DNA from: Methylocystaceae bacterium
GTDB lineage: Bacteria; Pseudomonadota; Alphaproteobacteria; Rhizobiales; Beijerinckiaceae
Length of the DNA stretch: 32,654 bases
Direction: 5' to 3'
NCBI GenBank assembly: GCA_003134075.1
Contig: PLAI01000130.1
Location: 13,397 to 46,050, forward strand
The notes under the pieces are model-generated. The model worked only from the letters and a program-made list of their open reading frames with translations, ran no database searches and was not told the origin of the DNA. Made by a program: the position numbers and the translations under genes. Shown here one piece after another: positions 8,417 through 18,290 of the stretch (position 1 is its first letter; every line of letters starts with the position of its first letter).

Positions 8417-11400
8417 ATGTCGACGCATCAGCTTTCTACATCTGCCTCGTCGCCAGCGATAAAGTCGAGCCCCGATCAATCCGGCGTTCTCAATTTTATG
8501 TCCGGAGGCGGCGTTATGGGCGCGCGGATGCGCGCTTTCGATTGGTCCGAGACGCCGCTCGGCGCGCCTGAGACTTGGCCGCAAAGTCTAAAGACCGCTG
8601 TCCACATTATGCTCACGTCTAGGTTCGCGATGTGGATGGCCTGGGGACCGGAGCTTACATTTCTGTGCAACGACGCTTACCTGCCCACGACAGGATTGAA
8701 GCGCGACTGGGTTTTGGGAGCGCGATCGGACCACATCTGGGCTGAGATCTGGAACGACATCGGTCCTCGGATCGAGCACGTGCTCCGCACTGGCGAAGCA
8801 ACGTGGGACGAGCAGCTACGCCTCTATCTCCAACGTAGTGGATTTTGCGAAGAAACCTACCATACATTTTCTTATTCGCCGCTGACGGACGATCGAGGCG
8901 ACACCGCCGGGATGCTTTGTGTCGTGAACGAGGTGACGCAACGCGTCTTCGCCGAGCGTCAGCTTGCGAAATTGCGAGATCTGGGCGGCAGGCTGGCTGG
9001 CGCCCCAACCCGCGCGGCGGTCATGGCGGCGTTCGAGTCTTGTACCTCGGAAGACTCTCCGGACCTTCCGTTCGTGCTCGCCTATCTCTGCGAGGAAGCA
9101 AACGCGGCGCCGAACCTGGCCGCATTCCACGGATTGCAAAAATCGAATCCCTTGACCGCGATAAGCTATTGGCTGGGGAACAGGCGGAATTTACCATCGT
9201 TCGGCGACGCCTTTTACGACGTCGTGCAGATAGCGACGCCTCGCGGCCAGGAGGGGGCCTTTCGGGGGAAGGGTCCCGATCGCGCGCTCGTCATGCCGAT
9301 CGCGGGCGGCGAAGGACTCGTCCCCTTGGGATTCATGGTCGCGGGCTTAAATCCGCACCGAACATTAGATCAGAGCTATCGCGGGTTCATCGAACTCTTG
9401 ACCGGGCAGATCGCGGCGGCGGTCGCCCGAGCGGATGAGTATGAGCGTGAGCGCTCTCGCGCCGAAGCATTGGCGGAAATCGATCGCGCCAAGACCGCCT
9501 TCTTTTCGAATGTCTCTCACGAATTTCGTACGCCGCTGACGCTTATGCTTGGGCCGCTGGAGGATGCGCTTGCCGATTTGACGAATGTCCCGATTGTGCA
9601 TGCCGAACGCATAAAGGTCGCGCATCGAAATGGCGCCCGCCTGCTCCGTCTCGTCAACGCGCTTCTGGACTTTTCACGGATCGAGGCGGGGCGGACCAAG
9701 GCGAGCTTCGAGCCCATCGACATTGGAGCGCTGACTACCGAGCTTGCGTCGACCTTTCGGTCGGCTTGCGAACGCGCGGGGTTATCCCTCGAAGTGGATT
9801 GCGAGACCTTGGCGGAGGCAGCCTACGTCGACCGCGAGATGTGGGAAAAGATTGTCCTTAACCTGCTATCCAACGCGTTTAAGTTTACGCTTAAGGGAGG
9901 TATCGCGGTTCGGCTGCATGGTGAGGCGGGGAAGATCGTTCTTGAAGTCGCGGACACCGGGAATGGGATTCCAAAGTCGGAACTGCCCCGGCTGTTCGAA
10001 CGCTTCCACAGAGTGGAGGGGGCCGGCGGCCGCTCGTTCGAAGGCTCGGGCATTGGCTTGGCGCTCGTTCAGGAACTCGTGCGTATTCACGGCGGCCAAA
10101 TTGCCGTCGAGAGCGAGGAAGGCCGCGGCACGGTCTTTCGCGTGCGACTGCCCTTCGGCTTCGCGCACTTGCCCGCGGATAAGATCAAGGCGAAGGGGAC
10201 TACAGCCCCGGTAAGCGCGGACGCCTATGTCGAGGAAGCGTTGCGCTGGCTTCCCGACGCGTCGCGCGACGATGTCATTTTCGACGTAGGGCGCAAGACC
10301 CTGCAATCGGCGGCGAGGCATGACGCGCACGTGCTCCTCGCGGACGATAACGCCGATCTGCGCGACTACGTCCGTCGACTGCTCGAAGCGGGCGGCTACT
10401 CGGTCCAAGCGGTCTCGGATGGCTACGCCGCTCTGGATGCGGCGCGCGCTCGTCGACCAGACTTGCTCCTTACCGACGTAATGATGCCCCGGATGGACGG
10501 TTTCGCGCTCCTCTCGACCATTCGCAACGATGAAACTCTCGCGGACCTCCCCGTCATAATGCTGTCGGCGCGCGCAGGAGAAGAAGCGCAAGTCGAAGGA
10601 CTAACAAAGGGCGCCGATGATTATCTCGCGAAGCCGTTCTCGGCGCGAGAGCTCCTGGCCCGTGTCTCGGGCACGATCGCAATGGCTCATGTTCGTCGGC
10701 AAGCCGCGGAAGACGTTAGAAAGGCGAACCGGGCGCTGGCTTTGGAGCGGGAGTTCCTGTCATCGGTTCTCGCAAAGGCGCCCGTCGGCATTTCGATCGC
10801 GAATGCGGACGGAGAGATTTTTATGCTCAATGAGCGCGCCATGGAGTTAATTGGCGAACATTCCGCGCAATCCAATTCCCGAAACTCCATTTTTGAAGCC
10901 GTTCACACCGATGGTCGACCGTATGCGCCACACGAATATCCCACTCTGCGCGCGGCGCTGGGCGAAACGATCGAGGCAGAACGCATGGTGTGCCTTCGCT
11001 CGGACCTGGGCGACGGAGGACGCATTGTCCTCGAAGTCGACGCCGCGCCAATTCGCGACGCCAATGGTGCGCTCGTCGGCGCCGTGACCGTCTTCGAAGA
11101 CGCGGGATTGCGCGACCGCGCCGAGGAGGAGCTGAGGCGACGCGTCGCGACCGCCGTCGCCGAACGGGAGGACGCGCTGGCCCAGCTTCATCAGATCGCA
11201 AAACTGGAAATCATTGGTCAACTGACCGGAGGCGTCGCGCACGACTTCAACAATCTACTCACCCCGATCATGGGCGCTCTCGACTACCTGCGGCGCAAAT
11301 CGGATGGCGACGAGCGGACGACCCAGCGCATCGGCAGCGCGTTGCAGGCAGCCGAGCGTTCGCGCACTCTTATACAGCGGTTGCTCGCGTTCGCGCGGCG

Positions 11401-12691
11401 CCAAAATCTTGAAGCGCAACCCGTCGACGTCGCGGGACTCGTGGATGGCATGCGCGATCTGATCCAACGGAGTCTTGGCGTTGGAGTTTCTCTAAAAGTT
11501 ACCGCGCCGACGAATTTGCCCGCGGCGAAAGTCGACCCCAATCAGTTGGAGCTCGCGATCCTCAATCTTTGCGTTAATGCGCGTGACGCGATGGGCGAGA
11601 ATGGTTCGCTGACGATTGAAGCGCGGCAAGCGGACGAAGATGCAGCCCGGCCGCCGGGCCTGGGGGAGGGGGCGTATATACGAATAAACGTCAGTGACAC
11701 GGGCTGTGGCATGGACGCCGCGACTTTGAAGCGAGCTATCGAGCCTTTCTACACCACCAAGGCTCCCGGGCAGGGCACCGGCTTAGGACTTTCGATGGTC
11801 GATGGACTCGCGGCGCAATCAGGCGGCGCATTCAGCTTGTCAAGCCAAGTGGGAGTCGGCGCCTGTGCGTCGTTGTGGTTGCCTGTCTCCGATGTACAGG
11901 CCCCCCCGATCGCGGTGAGCGAGATTGTCGGCGAAAGGGCGACGACGGCGGCGAAAGTTCTTCTCGTGGACGACGAAGAGATTGTTCGCGAAGCGACGGC
12001 CGCTATGCTTACCGACGCCGGATATACGGTAATGCAGGCAGGTTCCGCCGCGGAAGCGCTCAAGATCGCGCGCGGGGAGAGCGAGCCCGATATTGTCGTC
12101 GCGGATTATAAAATGCCAGGGATGAGCGGTATCGAGCTTGCCGAGGCGCTGCGGGCGACGCGCCCCTCTATCCCCATTTTGCTAATAACGGGGTTTGCAA
12201 ATCTAACCGACGCGGACTCTGGCGGATTGCCACGACTGGCGAAGCCGTTCCGAGAGGTGGAGATCGCGGCGCGCGTCGCAAAACTGCTGGAAGGCGCCAC
12301 CGCGGCAAAATCGGAGTTGCGTATCCTCGTGGTGGAAGATGAACCGGCCATTGCGCTGGAGCTTGTCTCTGTAATCGAAGAAGAGGTTGGCCGCGCTGTA
12401 ATGGGTGTCGCCAGCTCTGTCGATGAAGCACTTGCGCTGATCGCCTTGGAGCGTCCAAATGGGGCGGTTCTCGACGCAAATCTGAACGGCTCGACCTCGG
12501 TCAAGATCGCGCAAGCGCTACGACGCGAGGACACGCCATTTTTCGTGCTCTCGGGTTACTGCGCAAAGAGTTCCCTTCCGCCTCCACTCAATGAGGCGCC
12601 ATTTCTGCAAAAGCCCTATCGTGAAGGCGAGCTCTTACAACAGATCCGCGGCCTCCTTGCCGCTAACCGGAAAAGCCATCGCAACTGCTAG
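8417..12691 (+). CDS. Hybrid sensor histidine kinase with two kinase cores and three receiver domains
   Basis: 1424-aa cytoplasmic phosphorelay protein without obvious membrane segments. Order: a PAS-like sensor (about residues 35-190, with the SETPLGAPETWPQSLKTAV signature); a GAF-like region (about 190-345); HisKA with SHEFRTPLT, phospho-acceptor His368; HATPase with N-box Asn482/Asn486 and DTGNG at 513; receiver 1 with Asp687; a PAS segment (about 775-890); second HisKA with GGVAHDFNNLL, His942; second HATPase with Asn1050 and DTGCG at 1094; receiver 2 with Asp1230; receiver 3 with Asp1353. All key residues are intact. I use the ATG at 8417. A GGAGG-preceded ATG at 8516 exists, but the GGAGG encodes the SGGG stretch that I recall as part of the conserved N-terminus. 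No separate response regulator or output gene lies nearby. Confidence 0.93.
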   Translation: MSTHQLSTSASSPAIKSSPDQSGVLNFMSGGGVMGARMRAFDWSETPLGAPETWPQSLKTAVHIMLTSRFAMWMAWGPELTFLCNDAYLPTTGLKRDWVLGARSDHIWAEIWNDIGPRIEHVLRTGEATWDEQLRLYLQRSGFCEETYHTFSYSPLTDDRGDTAGMLCVVNEVTQRVFAERQLAKLRDLGGRLAGAPTRAAVMAAFESCTSEDSPDLPFVLAYLCEEANAAPNLAAFHGLQKSNPLTAISYWLGNRRNLPSFGDAFYDVVQIATPRGQEGAFRGKGPDRALVMPIAGGEGLVPLGFMVAGLNPHRTLDQSYRGFIELLTGQIAAAVARADEYERERSRAEALAEIDRAKTAFFSNVSHEFRTPLTLMLGPLEDALADLTNVPIVHAERIKVAHRNGARLLRLVNALLDFSRIEAGRTKASFEPIDIGALTTELASTFRSACERAGLSLEVDCETLAEAAYVDREMWEKIVLNLLSNAFKFTLKGGIAVRLHGEAGKIVLEVADTGNGIPKSELPRLFERFHRVEGAGGRSFEGSGIGLALVQELVRIHGGQIAVESEEGRGTVFRVRLPFGFAHLPADKIKAKGTTAPVSADAYVEEALRWLPDASRDDVIFDVGRKTLQSAARHDAHVLLADDNADLRDYVRRLLEAGGYSVQAVSDGYAALDAARARRPDLLLTDVMMPRMDGFALLSTIRNDETLADLPVIMLSARAGEEAQVEGLTKGADDYLAKPFSARELLARVSGTIAMAHVRRQAAEDVRKANRALALEREFLSSVLAKAPVGISIANADGEIFMLNERAMELIGEHSAQSNSRNSIFEAVHTDGRPYAPHEYPTLRAALGETIEAERMVCLRSDLGDGGRIVLEVDAAPIRDANGALVGAVTVFEDAGLRDRAEEELRRRVATAVAEREDALAQLHQIAKLEIIGQLTGGVAHDFNNLLTPIMGALDYLRRKSDGDERTTQRIGSALQAAERSRTLIQRLLAFARRQNLEAQPVDVAGLVDGMRDLIQRSLGVGVSLKVTAPTNLPAAKVDPNQLELAILNLCVNARDAMGENGSLTIEARQADEDAARPPGLGEGAYIRINVSDTGCGMDAATLKRAIEPFYTTKAPGQGTGLGLSMVDGLAAQSGGAFSLSSQVGVGACASLWLPVSDVQAPPIAVSEIVGERATTAAKVLLVDDEEIVREATAAMLTDAGYTVMQAGSAAEALKIARGESEPDIVVADYKMPGMSGIELAEALRATRPSIPILLITGFANLTDADSGGLPRLAKPFREVEIAARVAKLLEGATAAKSELRILVVEDEPAIALELVSVIEEEVGRAVMGVASSVDEALALIALERPNGAVLDANLNGSTSVKIAQALRREDTPFFVLSGYCAKSSLPPPLNEAPFLQKPYREGELLQQIRGLLAANRKSHRNC

Positions 12692-12866
12692 TAAATTACG
12701 TCATTGATTTTGCTGGTAAGCTCTGAATCACCTCTATTGCCGCCGCGCAAATTGCGCCAGCGTTCCTCCAGGACGACCAACGGGGCGGCGAGGAGCCATC
12801 AAGACCTCCCAATCGGACGCCTTGAACCACGTCACACGAAGATTTAATAGATTCTGAAGCTAATCC

Positions 12867-12896
12867 TTCGCAAAAGCCGTCTGGTAATCGTATACA
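12867..12896 (+). promoter_or_regulatory. Possible promoter of pdc-maeA
   Basis: TATACA (12891-12896) is 18 bp downstream of a weak -35-like TTCGCA (12867-12872), about 39 bp before the pdc start. The -10 is reasonable and the -35 is poor. Nothing else in the 243-bp gap between the kinase and pdc looks better. Confidence 0.3.
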
Positions 12897-12934
12897 GTTA
12901 AGCCAGTGCTGGTCCGAGATGCGAGAGACGAGAA

Positions 12935-14614
12935 ATGTATAATGTCGGCAGTTACCTCGCAGCGCGTTTGACTCAAATTGGCCTGAAGCACCATTTCGTG
13001 GTCGCGGGCGATTTCAATCTCGTGCTTCTGGACCAGCTCCTGACGAATGGGGGGCTTGAGCAGGTTTACTGCTGCAACGAACTCAACTGCGGTTACGCCG
13101 CGGAGGGTTACGCCCGCGCCCGCGGGGCGGCCGCGGCCGTCGTCACCTTCAGCGTCGGCGGCCTTTCGGCGATCAACGCCATCGCCGGCGCCTATGCCGA
13201 AAATCTGCCGGTGATCATGATTTCGGGCGCGCCCAACTCCAACGATCGGGCCACCGATCATTTGCTCCATCACACGCTTGCCACGCATGATAACTCCTAT
13301 CAGCTGGAGATGGCGAAGCGGGTGACCTGCGCCGCCGTTTCGATCACTTCGGCGGCCGATGCGCCCCATCTGATCGACTTCGCGCTACGCGCGGCGTTGC
13401 GGGAGAAAAAGCCCGCCTATATCGAAATCGCCTGCAACATCGCCGGCGCGCCTTGCGCCTCGCCGGGACCGATCAGCGCCATCATCGCCGAGGAGCCGAG
13501 CGACGCCGCGAGCCTGGAAGCGTCGGTGGCGGCGACGGTCGAGTTTTTGCAGGACAAGCAGAAGCCCGTGCTGCTGATCGGCAGCAAGCTCAGAGCCGCC
13601 GGGGCGGAGAGAGAAGCGATCGAACTCGCCGAAGCGCTCGGCTGCGCGGTGACGACGATGGCCGCCGCCAAGAGCTTCTTTCCCGAAAATCATCCCCAGT
13701 TCGCAGGCATTTATTGGGGCGACATCAGTTCGCCGGGCGCGCGCGAAATCGTCGACTGGGCCGACGCGATTCTCTGCATTGGCGCGATCTTCAATGATTA
13801 CTCGACCCTTGGCTGGACCGCGATGCCGAGCGGCCCCCATGTCCTGACGGCCGAGGAAGGCCGCATTCACTTCGGCGGACATGATTTCGGGGGCGTCCAT
13901 CTGCGCGAGTTCCTCTCGCAACTCGCCCGCGAAGCGCCGAAGAAGGACGCGACAATGGTGCAATTCCCGCGGCTGCGCTCAGAGCACGCGCCCGCTGTCG
14001 CCGCCGCGCCCGACGCCAAGCTTACACGGCTGGAGGTCGTGCGGCAGATCCAGTCGTTGCTCACCGCCGACGCCACGGTCATCGCCGAAACCGGCGACTC
14101 CTGGTTCAACGGCGTGAGCCTGAAACTCCCGGGCGGCGCGCGTTTTGAGATCGAGATGCAATGGGGCTCGATCGGTTGGTCCGTGCCGGCGACATTCGGC
14201 TACGCGGTGGGCGCGCCCGAACGCCGGGTCATCGCGATGATCGGCGACGGCTCCTTCCAGCTCACGGCGCAGGAAGTGTCGCAGATGATCCGCCGCAAGC
14301 TTCCGGTGATCATCTTCCTGATCAACAATCGCGGCTACACGATCGAGGTCGAGATCCACGACGGCCCTTACAACGACATCAAGAACTGGGACTACGCCGG
14401 GCTGATCAACGTCTTCAACGCCGAGGACGGCCGCGGCCTCGGCGTCCGCGTCGCGACCGCGGGCGAACTTACGGAAGCGATCAAGGCCGCGCTGGCCAAT
14501 CGCGAAGGGCCCACGCTGATCGAGTGCGGGATCGAGCGCGACGACTGCAGCGCCGATCTCATCACATTCGGACGCCGCGTCGCCGCCGCGAACGCGCGGC
14601 CGCCGCGGAACTGA
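12935..14614 (+). CDS. pdc: Pyruvate decarboxylase (thiamine-diphosphate dependent)
   Basis: 559-aa enzyme converting pyruvate to acetaldehyde and CO2; it aligns by eye almost end to end with Zymomonas mobilis PDC (568 aa). Active-site elements are present: AGD with Asp26, the NELNCG Glu49, the HH pair near residues 112-113, and [11 protein letters not shown] containing the catalytic Glu equivalent to Z. mobilis Glu473. The TPP/Mg site is GDGSFQ with NN about 27 residues later. True PDC is rare in bacteria, so this is not a generic acetolactate synthase-like protein. Start ATG at 12935, preceded by a GAGA-rich region. The malic enzyme gene begins 46 bp downstream on the same strand, suggesting an operon that feeds malate-derived pyruvate to PDC. 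No alcohol or aldehyde dehydrogenase gene is in the window. Confidence 0.96.
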   Translation: MYNVGSYLAARLTQIGLKHHFVVAGDFNLVLLDQLLTNGGLEQVYCCNELNCGYAAEGYARARGAAAAVVTFSVGGLSAINAIAGAYAENLPVIMISGAPNSNDRATDHLLHHTLATHDNSYQLEMAKRVTCAAVSITSAADAPHLIDFALRAALREKKPAYIEIACNIAGAPCASPGPISAIIAEEPSDAASLEASVAATVEFLQDKQKPVLLIGSKLRAAGAEREAIELAEALGCAVTTMAAAKSFFPENHPQFAGIYWGDISSPGAREIVDWADAILCIGAIFNDYSTLGWTAMPSGPHVLTAEEGRIHFGGHDFGGVHLREFLSQLAREAPKKDATMVQFPRLRSEHAPAVAAAPDAKLTRLEVVRQIQSLLTADATVIAETGDSWFNGVSLKLPGGARFEIEMQWGSIGWSVPATFGYAVGAPERRVIAMIGDGSFQLTAQEVSQMIRRKLPVIIFLINNRGYTIEVEIHDGPYNDIKNWDYAGLINVFNAEDGRGLGVRVATAGELTEAIKAALANREGPTLIECGIERDDCSADLITFGRRVAAANARPPRN

Positions 14615-14660
14615 ATCAAAAACAACGATAAACTCGATTTTCAACACGGGAGGACGGCGT

Positions 14661-16286
14661 ATGGCCGATAATGCGCGCGGAGCGACTTTGCTGCACGATC
14701 CGAGACTGAACAAGGGCACGGCTTTCCCGGCGGAAGAGCGCCAGAAGCTTGGACTCGAAGGGCTGCTTCCGCCCGCCGTCATCCCACTGGAGCTGCAGGT
14801 GACTCGCGTGCATAGCGAGATCGACGGGCTGCAGGACGATTTACAGAAATATCTGGCGCTGTCCGATCTGCAGGCGCGCAACGAACGGCTGTTTTACGCC
14901 GTGCTCATGTCGGACCCCGCGAAATACATACCGCTGGTGTACACGCCGACCGTCGGCGAAGCCTGTCAGAAGTTCTCGGGCATCTTCCGCGCCACGCGCG
15001 GCATGTATCTGCCCATCACCGCCCGCGGCCGCCTGCAGGAGATCCTGCGCAACTGGCCGCAAAGCGACGTGCGTTTCATTGTCGTGACGGATGGCGAGCG
15101 CATCCTCGGTCTCGGCGATCTCGGCGTGGACGGCATGGGCATAGCGATCGGCAAGCTCGCGCTCTATACCGCCTGCGCCGGCGTGCCGCCGCAATATTGT
15201 CTGCCGGTCGTGCTCGACGTCGGCACGAACAACCATGCGCTCCTCGAAGATCCACTTTACTTCGGTCTGCGTCAGGAGCGCGTGCGCGGGGAGGAATATG
15301 CGGCCTTCGTCGATGAATTCGTCGCCGTGGCGCAGACGCTCTATCCCAAGACCTGCATCCAGTGGGAGGATTTCGCGAACTTCAATGCGGTTCCGATCCT
15401 CGAGAGATATCGCGACAAGATCTGCACCTACAACGACGACATCCAGGGCACGGCCGGCATCGCGCTCGCCGGCGTCTTCGCGGCGCTGCGCGTCACCAAG
15501 CAGAAGCTCGCCGACCAGCGCTTTCTCTTCCTGGGCGGCGGCTCGGCCGGCTCGGGCATCGCGGAGCTGATCAGCCAGGCGATGGCGATGGAAGGCTTGA
15601 GCATCGACGAGGCGCGCAAACGCAACGCCCTCTTCGACATCAACGGCCTGATCGTCTCTTCGCGCAGCGACCTCACCGACTTCCAGAAACCCTTCGCGCT
15701 GGATCACGCGCCGGTGAACACCTTCGTCGAGGCGATCAAGGCGCTGAAGCCGACCGGCATCATCGGCGTCAGCACCGTGCCGAAACTCTTCACTCGTCAG
15801 GTGATCGAGGCGATGTCCGCGCTCAACGAGCGACCGATCATCTTCCCCTACTCCAATCCCACCTCGCGCTCCGAATGCACGGCGGAGGAGGCCTATCGGT
15901 GGTCGGACGGCCGCGCCATCTTCGCAAGCGGCAGCCCCTTCGCGCCCGTCGAGATAATGGGACGCAAATTCGTTCCGGGGCAGGGCAACAACATCTACAT
16001 CTTCCCGGCGATGGGCATGGCGGTCTATGCGACCGAGGCGACGCGAGTCACGGAAGAGATGTTCATCATCGCCGCGAAGGCGGTCGCCGAACAGGTCACC
16101 GAGGAAAATCTCGCCGCCGGGCTGATCTACCCGCCGCAAAGTCATATCCTCGGCGCTTCGCTTCATGTCGCGGAGCGTGTGGCGACCTACATCTACGACA
16201 AGGGTCTTGCCCGCGCCCCGCGCCCTGGCGACGTCGCCGCCCTCATTCGCGAGCGCGCCTATCGTCCAGCGTATGAGCAGGAGTGA
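14661..16286 (+). CDS. maeA: NAD-type malic enzyme (malate dehydrogenase, oxaloacetate-decarboxylating)
   Basis: 541-aa malic enzyme, oxidatively decarboxylating malate to pyruvate and CO2. It resembles E. coli MaeA/SfcA (565 aa) and the eukaryotic-type family rather than the MaeB fusions. Visible motifs: YTPTVGEACQKFS (94-106), WEDF (235-238), the metal-binding NDDIQGTAG (from 258) and the dinucleotide loop GGGSAGSG (292-299). Start ATG at 14661 with an excellent Shine-Dalgarno GGGAGG at 14648-14653. Second gene of the likely pdc operon. NAD preference is inferred from the subfamily, not from a residue I can prove. Its stop codon at 16284-16286 is directly abutted by a fumarase C fragment. 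Confidence 0.95.
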   Translation: MADNARGATLLHDPRLNKGTAFPAEERQKLGLEGLLPPAVIPLELQVTRVHSEIDGLQDDLQKYLALSDLQARNERLFYAVLMSDPAKYIPLVYTPTVGEACQKFSGIFRATRGMYLPITARGRLQEILRNWPQSDVRFIVVTDGERILGLGDLGVDGMGIAIGKLALYTACAGVPPQYCLPVVLDVGTNNHALLEDPLYFGLRQERVRGEEYAAFVDEFVAVAQTLYPKTCIQWEDFANFNAVPILERYRDKICTYNDDIQGTAGIALAGVFAALRVTKQKLADQRFLFLGGGSAGSGIAELISQAMAMEGLSIDEARKRNALFDINGLIVSSRSDLTDFQKPFALDHAPVNTFVEAIKALKPTGIIGVSTVPKLFTRQVIEAMSALNERPIIFPYSNPTSRSECTAEEAYRWSDGRAIFASGSPFAPVEIMGRKFVPGQGNNIYIFPAMGMAVYATEATRVTEEMFIIAAKAVAEQVTEENLAAGLIYPPQSHILGASLHVAERVATYIYDKGLARAPRPGDVAALIRERAYRPAYEQE

Positions 16287-16466
16287 GTGGATGAGATCTC
16301 GAACGCCCGCAAAGAAAACGACAGCCTCGGCGAGGTTGATGTCCTCGCCGACAAACTCCGGGGCGCGCAAACCCAGCGCTCTCTCGCGCATTTCAGCATC
16401 GGCGCGGTTTCAATGCCGCGCGAGATGATCGGCTCTTACGCCGTGCTGAAAAAGGCGACGGCGATT
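16287..16466 (+). pseudogene. fumC: 5' fragment of class II fumarase (fumC), truncated
   Basis: Immediately after the maeA stop a GTG-initiated frame reads about 59 residues typical of a class II fumarase N-terminus: [31 protein letters not shown] and an MPREMI...LKKATA helix. The similarity then stops; the frame continues as unrelated sequence to a stop at 16553. Full-length FumC is about 460 aa, so roughly 400 residues are missing, including all catalytic regions. The butt-joined position suggests an ancestral maeA-fumC operon whose 3' part was deleted. It could also be a start-region fragment left by a rearrangement. Confidence 0.8.
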
Positions 16467-17113
16467 TGGACCGAAGTTGCATATTCTCACCGACGATGGC
16501 TCCCGGCGGCGGGATCATTCCGGGCGTCGAGCATCGCTCGCGAATGGGCTTGAACAATCGCGCCGAAAGAACGGCCGGCGCTCCACAACGGGCGATTTGC
16601 GGCGGTTTGCCGTTCAGCCGCCCGCGATAGGTGGCGATAAGGTTCCGGCTCGTTTTTGGGCAAAGTGCGGGCGCGAGGTAATTTTGTCGCTTCTTAAAGG
16701 CCGCGCCGTCCGCCTTCGTCCGTGAAAATCCACCGCAAGCGCCGCTCGATTGTAAGACCGAAAGCACCAGCTGATTTCAATTCAAATAAAAGCGAATGAT
16801 TGCAAAAGCACTTGGCGGAGAGGGATAAATTAGGCCCTCGCGGCCGTATATCCAATAAAATAAATTAGTTCCGATGCGCCCTTGTTGATCGTGCGTACCC
16901 CTCTCGTGTGCCACTCGCAACCGTTGATTTAATCGCCTCCGCGAAAAAACCTCAATGATAGTAGGGATGCCATGGACTGCTGCCCGCGCCATCGCCGCGG
17001 CGTCACGCTCGAGGCGCCGCTGCAACTTCTCACACGCTTCGCGAATTCTCGGCGCGTTGTTGGTGGCAGAATTCAAGCTCGGCCTAGGCCTTTCTGGATA
17101 ACTAGCGGCCATT
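16467..17113. other. Gene-free region between convergent maeA/fumC remnant and lldD
   Basis: About 650 bp without a supported gene. Small minus-strand frames at 16393-16767 and 16777-17121 have no recognisable domains and overlap the fumC remnant or the lldD 3' end. A 10-bp palindrome GGCCTAGGCC occurs at 17081-17090. No clear rho-independent terminator was found for either convergent unit. Confidence 0.5.
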
Positions 17114-18244
17114 TCAAGCAAGAATCGTCCTGTCGATCCGAGAGACCGAAGCGACGCCGGTCAATGTCATGGCGACGCGCATCTCATTTGCGAAGATATC
17201 GAGCATATTCTCTACGCCAGCCTGTCCGCCGGCGGCCAGGGCAAAGGCGGGAGCACGCCCGAGCATGACGCCCTTCGCGCCCAACGCCAGCATGCGCACC
17301 ACATCGAGGCCTGACCGAATGCCCGAATCGACAAAGACCACGAGATCGTCGCCAACCGCATCGGCGATTGTCGGCAAGGCCTTGGCTGTCGACAACACGC
17401 CGTCAAGTTGCCGCCCGCCATGGTTTGAAACGACGATTCCATTTGCCCCGAACCGGACCGCATCCCGAGCATCTTCAGGGTCCAAAATACCCTTGATGAT
17501 CATTGGACCCTTCCAGAAGTCGCGAATCCACTCGAGATCCGACCATCCGATAGAGGGATCGATGTTTTCGCCAAGCCAGCCAATATAGTCCTTCAACCCG
17601 GTCGCCTTGCCCAAATATTTCGAAACATTGCCGAGATCGTGTGGACGCCCCATAACTCCGACGTCGACGGCCCAAGCGGGTTTCATCATCGCCTGCAGAA
17701 TTCGCCGCTGCATGGCGAAAGGACCGGACATGCCCGAATGGGCGTCCCGATAGCGCGATCCGTGCACAGGCAGGTCGACTGTAAAGACGAGATTTCTCAC
17801 GCCTGCGAACTGGGCGCGCTCGAGCACATTTCGCATGAAACCGCGATCCTTTAGTACGTAGAGCTGGAACCAGATTGGGCGCGGGCACTGGGATGTCACT
17901 TCTTCGAGCGAACAGACCGAGACCGTCGATAAGACAAAAGGAATATCTTTTTTCGCTGCGGCTTTGGCGGCCTGAACCTCGCCGCGACGGGCGAGCATGC
18001 CGCTCAACCCGACGGGGCCCAGGATCACCGGGAGCGCGGAGGGCTGGCCGAACCATTCAGTCCCGAGGCTCAGGTCGGAAACGTCCTTCAACACCCGCTG
18101 TCTCAGGCTCACGCCTATCAGATCGGCAATATTGGCTTTTAGCGTTTGTTCAGCGTTGGCTCCGCCGTCGATGTAATCGAACAGGAAGCGGGGCAGCTTG
18201 CGTCGCGCGGCTTCGCGATAATCTGAAGCAGACGAGACGATCAT
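17114..18244 (-). CDS. lldD: FMN-dependent L-lactate dehydrogenase
   Basis: 376-aa member of the FMN alpha-hydroxyacid dehydrogenase family, oxidising L-lactate to pyruvate and passing electrons to the membrane quinone pool. It is nearly collinear with E. coli LldD. The FMN/substrate residues are present: QLYV with Tyr129, the catalytic base His275 in [10 protein letters not shown], and Arg278. [16 protein letters not shown] and the C-terminal [18 protein letters not shown] phosphate-binding region are also conserved. I choose the ATG at 18244 because GGAGAG lies 5 nt upstream and the E. coli protein starts at the same place; a longer in-frame extension is rejected. It sits 46 bp after the MFS gene on the same strand, so a transporter-dehydrogenase operon is likely. 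Confidence 0.95.
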   Translation of the reverse strand: MIVSSASDYREAARRKLPRFLFDYIDGGANAEQTLKANIADLIGVSLRQRVLKDVSDLSLGTEWFGQPSALPVILGPVGLSGMLARRGEVQAAKAAAKKDIPFVLSTVSVCSLEEVTSQCPRPIWFQLYVLKDRGFMRNVLERAQFAGVRNLVFTVDLPVHGSRYRDAHSGMSGPFAMQRRILQAMMKPAWAVDVGVMGRPHDLGNVSKYLGKATGLKDYIGWLGENIDPSIGWSDLEWIRDFWKGPMIIKGILDPEDARDAVRFGANGIVVSNHGGRQLDGVLSTAKALPTIADAVGDDLVVFVDSGIRSGLDVVRMLALGAKGVMLGRAPAFALAAGGQAGVENMLDIFANEMRVAMTLTGVASVSRIDRTILA

Positions 18245-18290
18245 TTGGCTCTCCAGGGAGATGGCGTTCGTGAAGCGCAGTAAAATGATC

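Noticed and set aside
8504-8518. Start of the hybrid kinase at ATG 8516 behind a GGAGG
   Set aside because: The GGAGG encodes part of the SGGG stretch that I recall as conserved in this kinase family, so translation must begin upstream.
14841-16391. 516-codon minus-strand ORF
   Set aside because: Antisense shadow of the malic enzyme gene, without recognisable motifs.
17081-17090. Palindrome GGCCTAGGCC after lldD as a terminator
   Set aside because: No loop is possible and there is no T-tract in the transcribed direction.
16777-17121. 114-codon minus-strand ORF after lldD
   Set aside because: No recognisable domain or ribosome site; overlaps the lldD 3' end and intergenic sequence.
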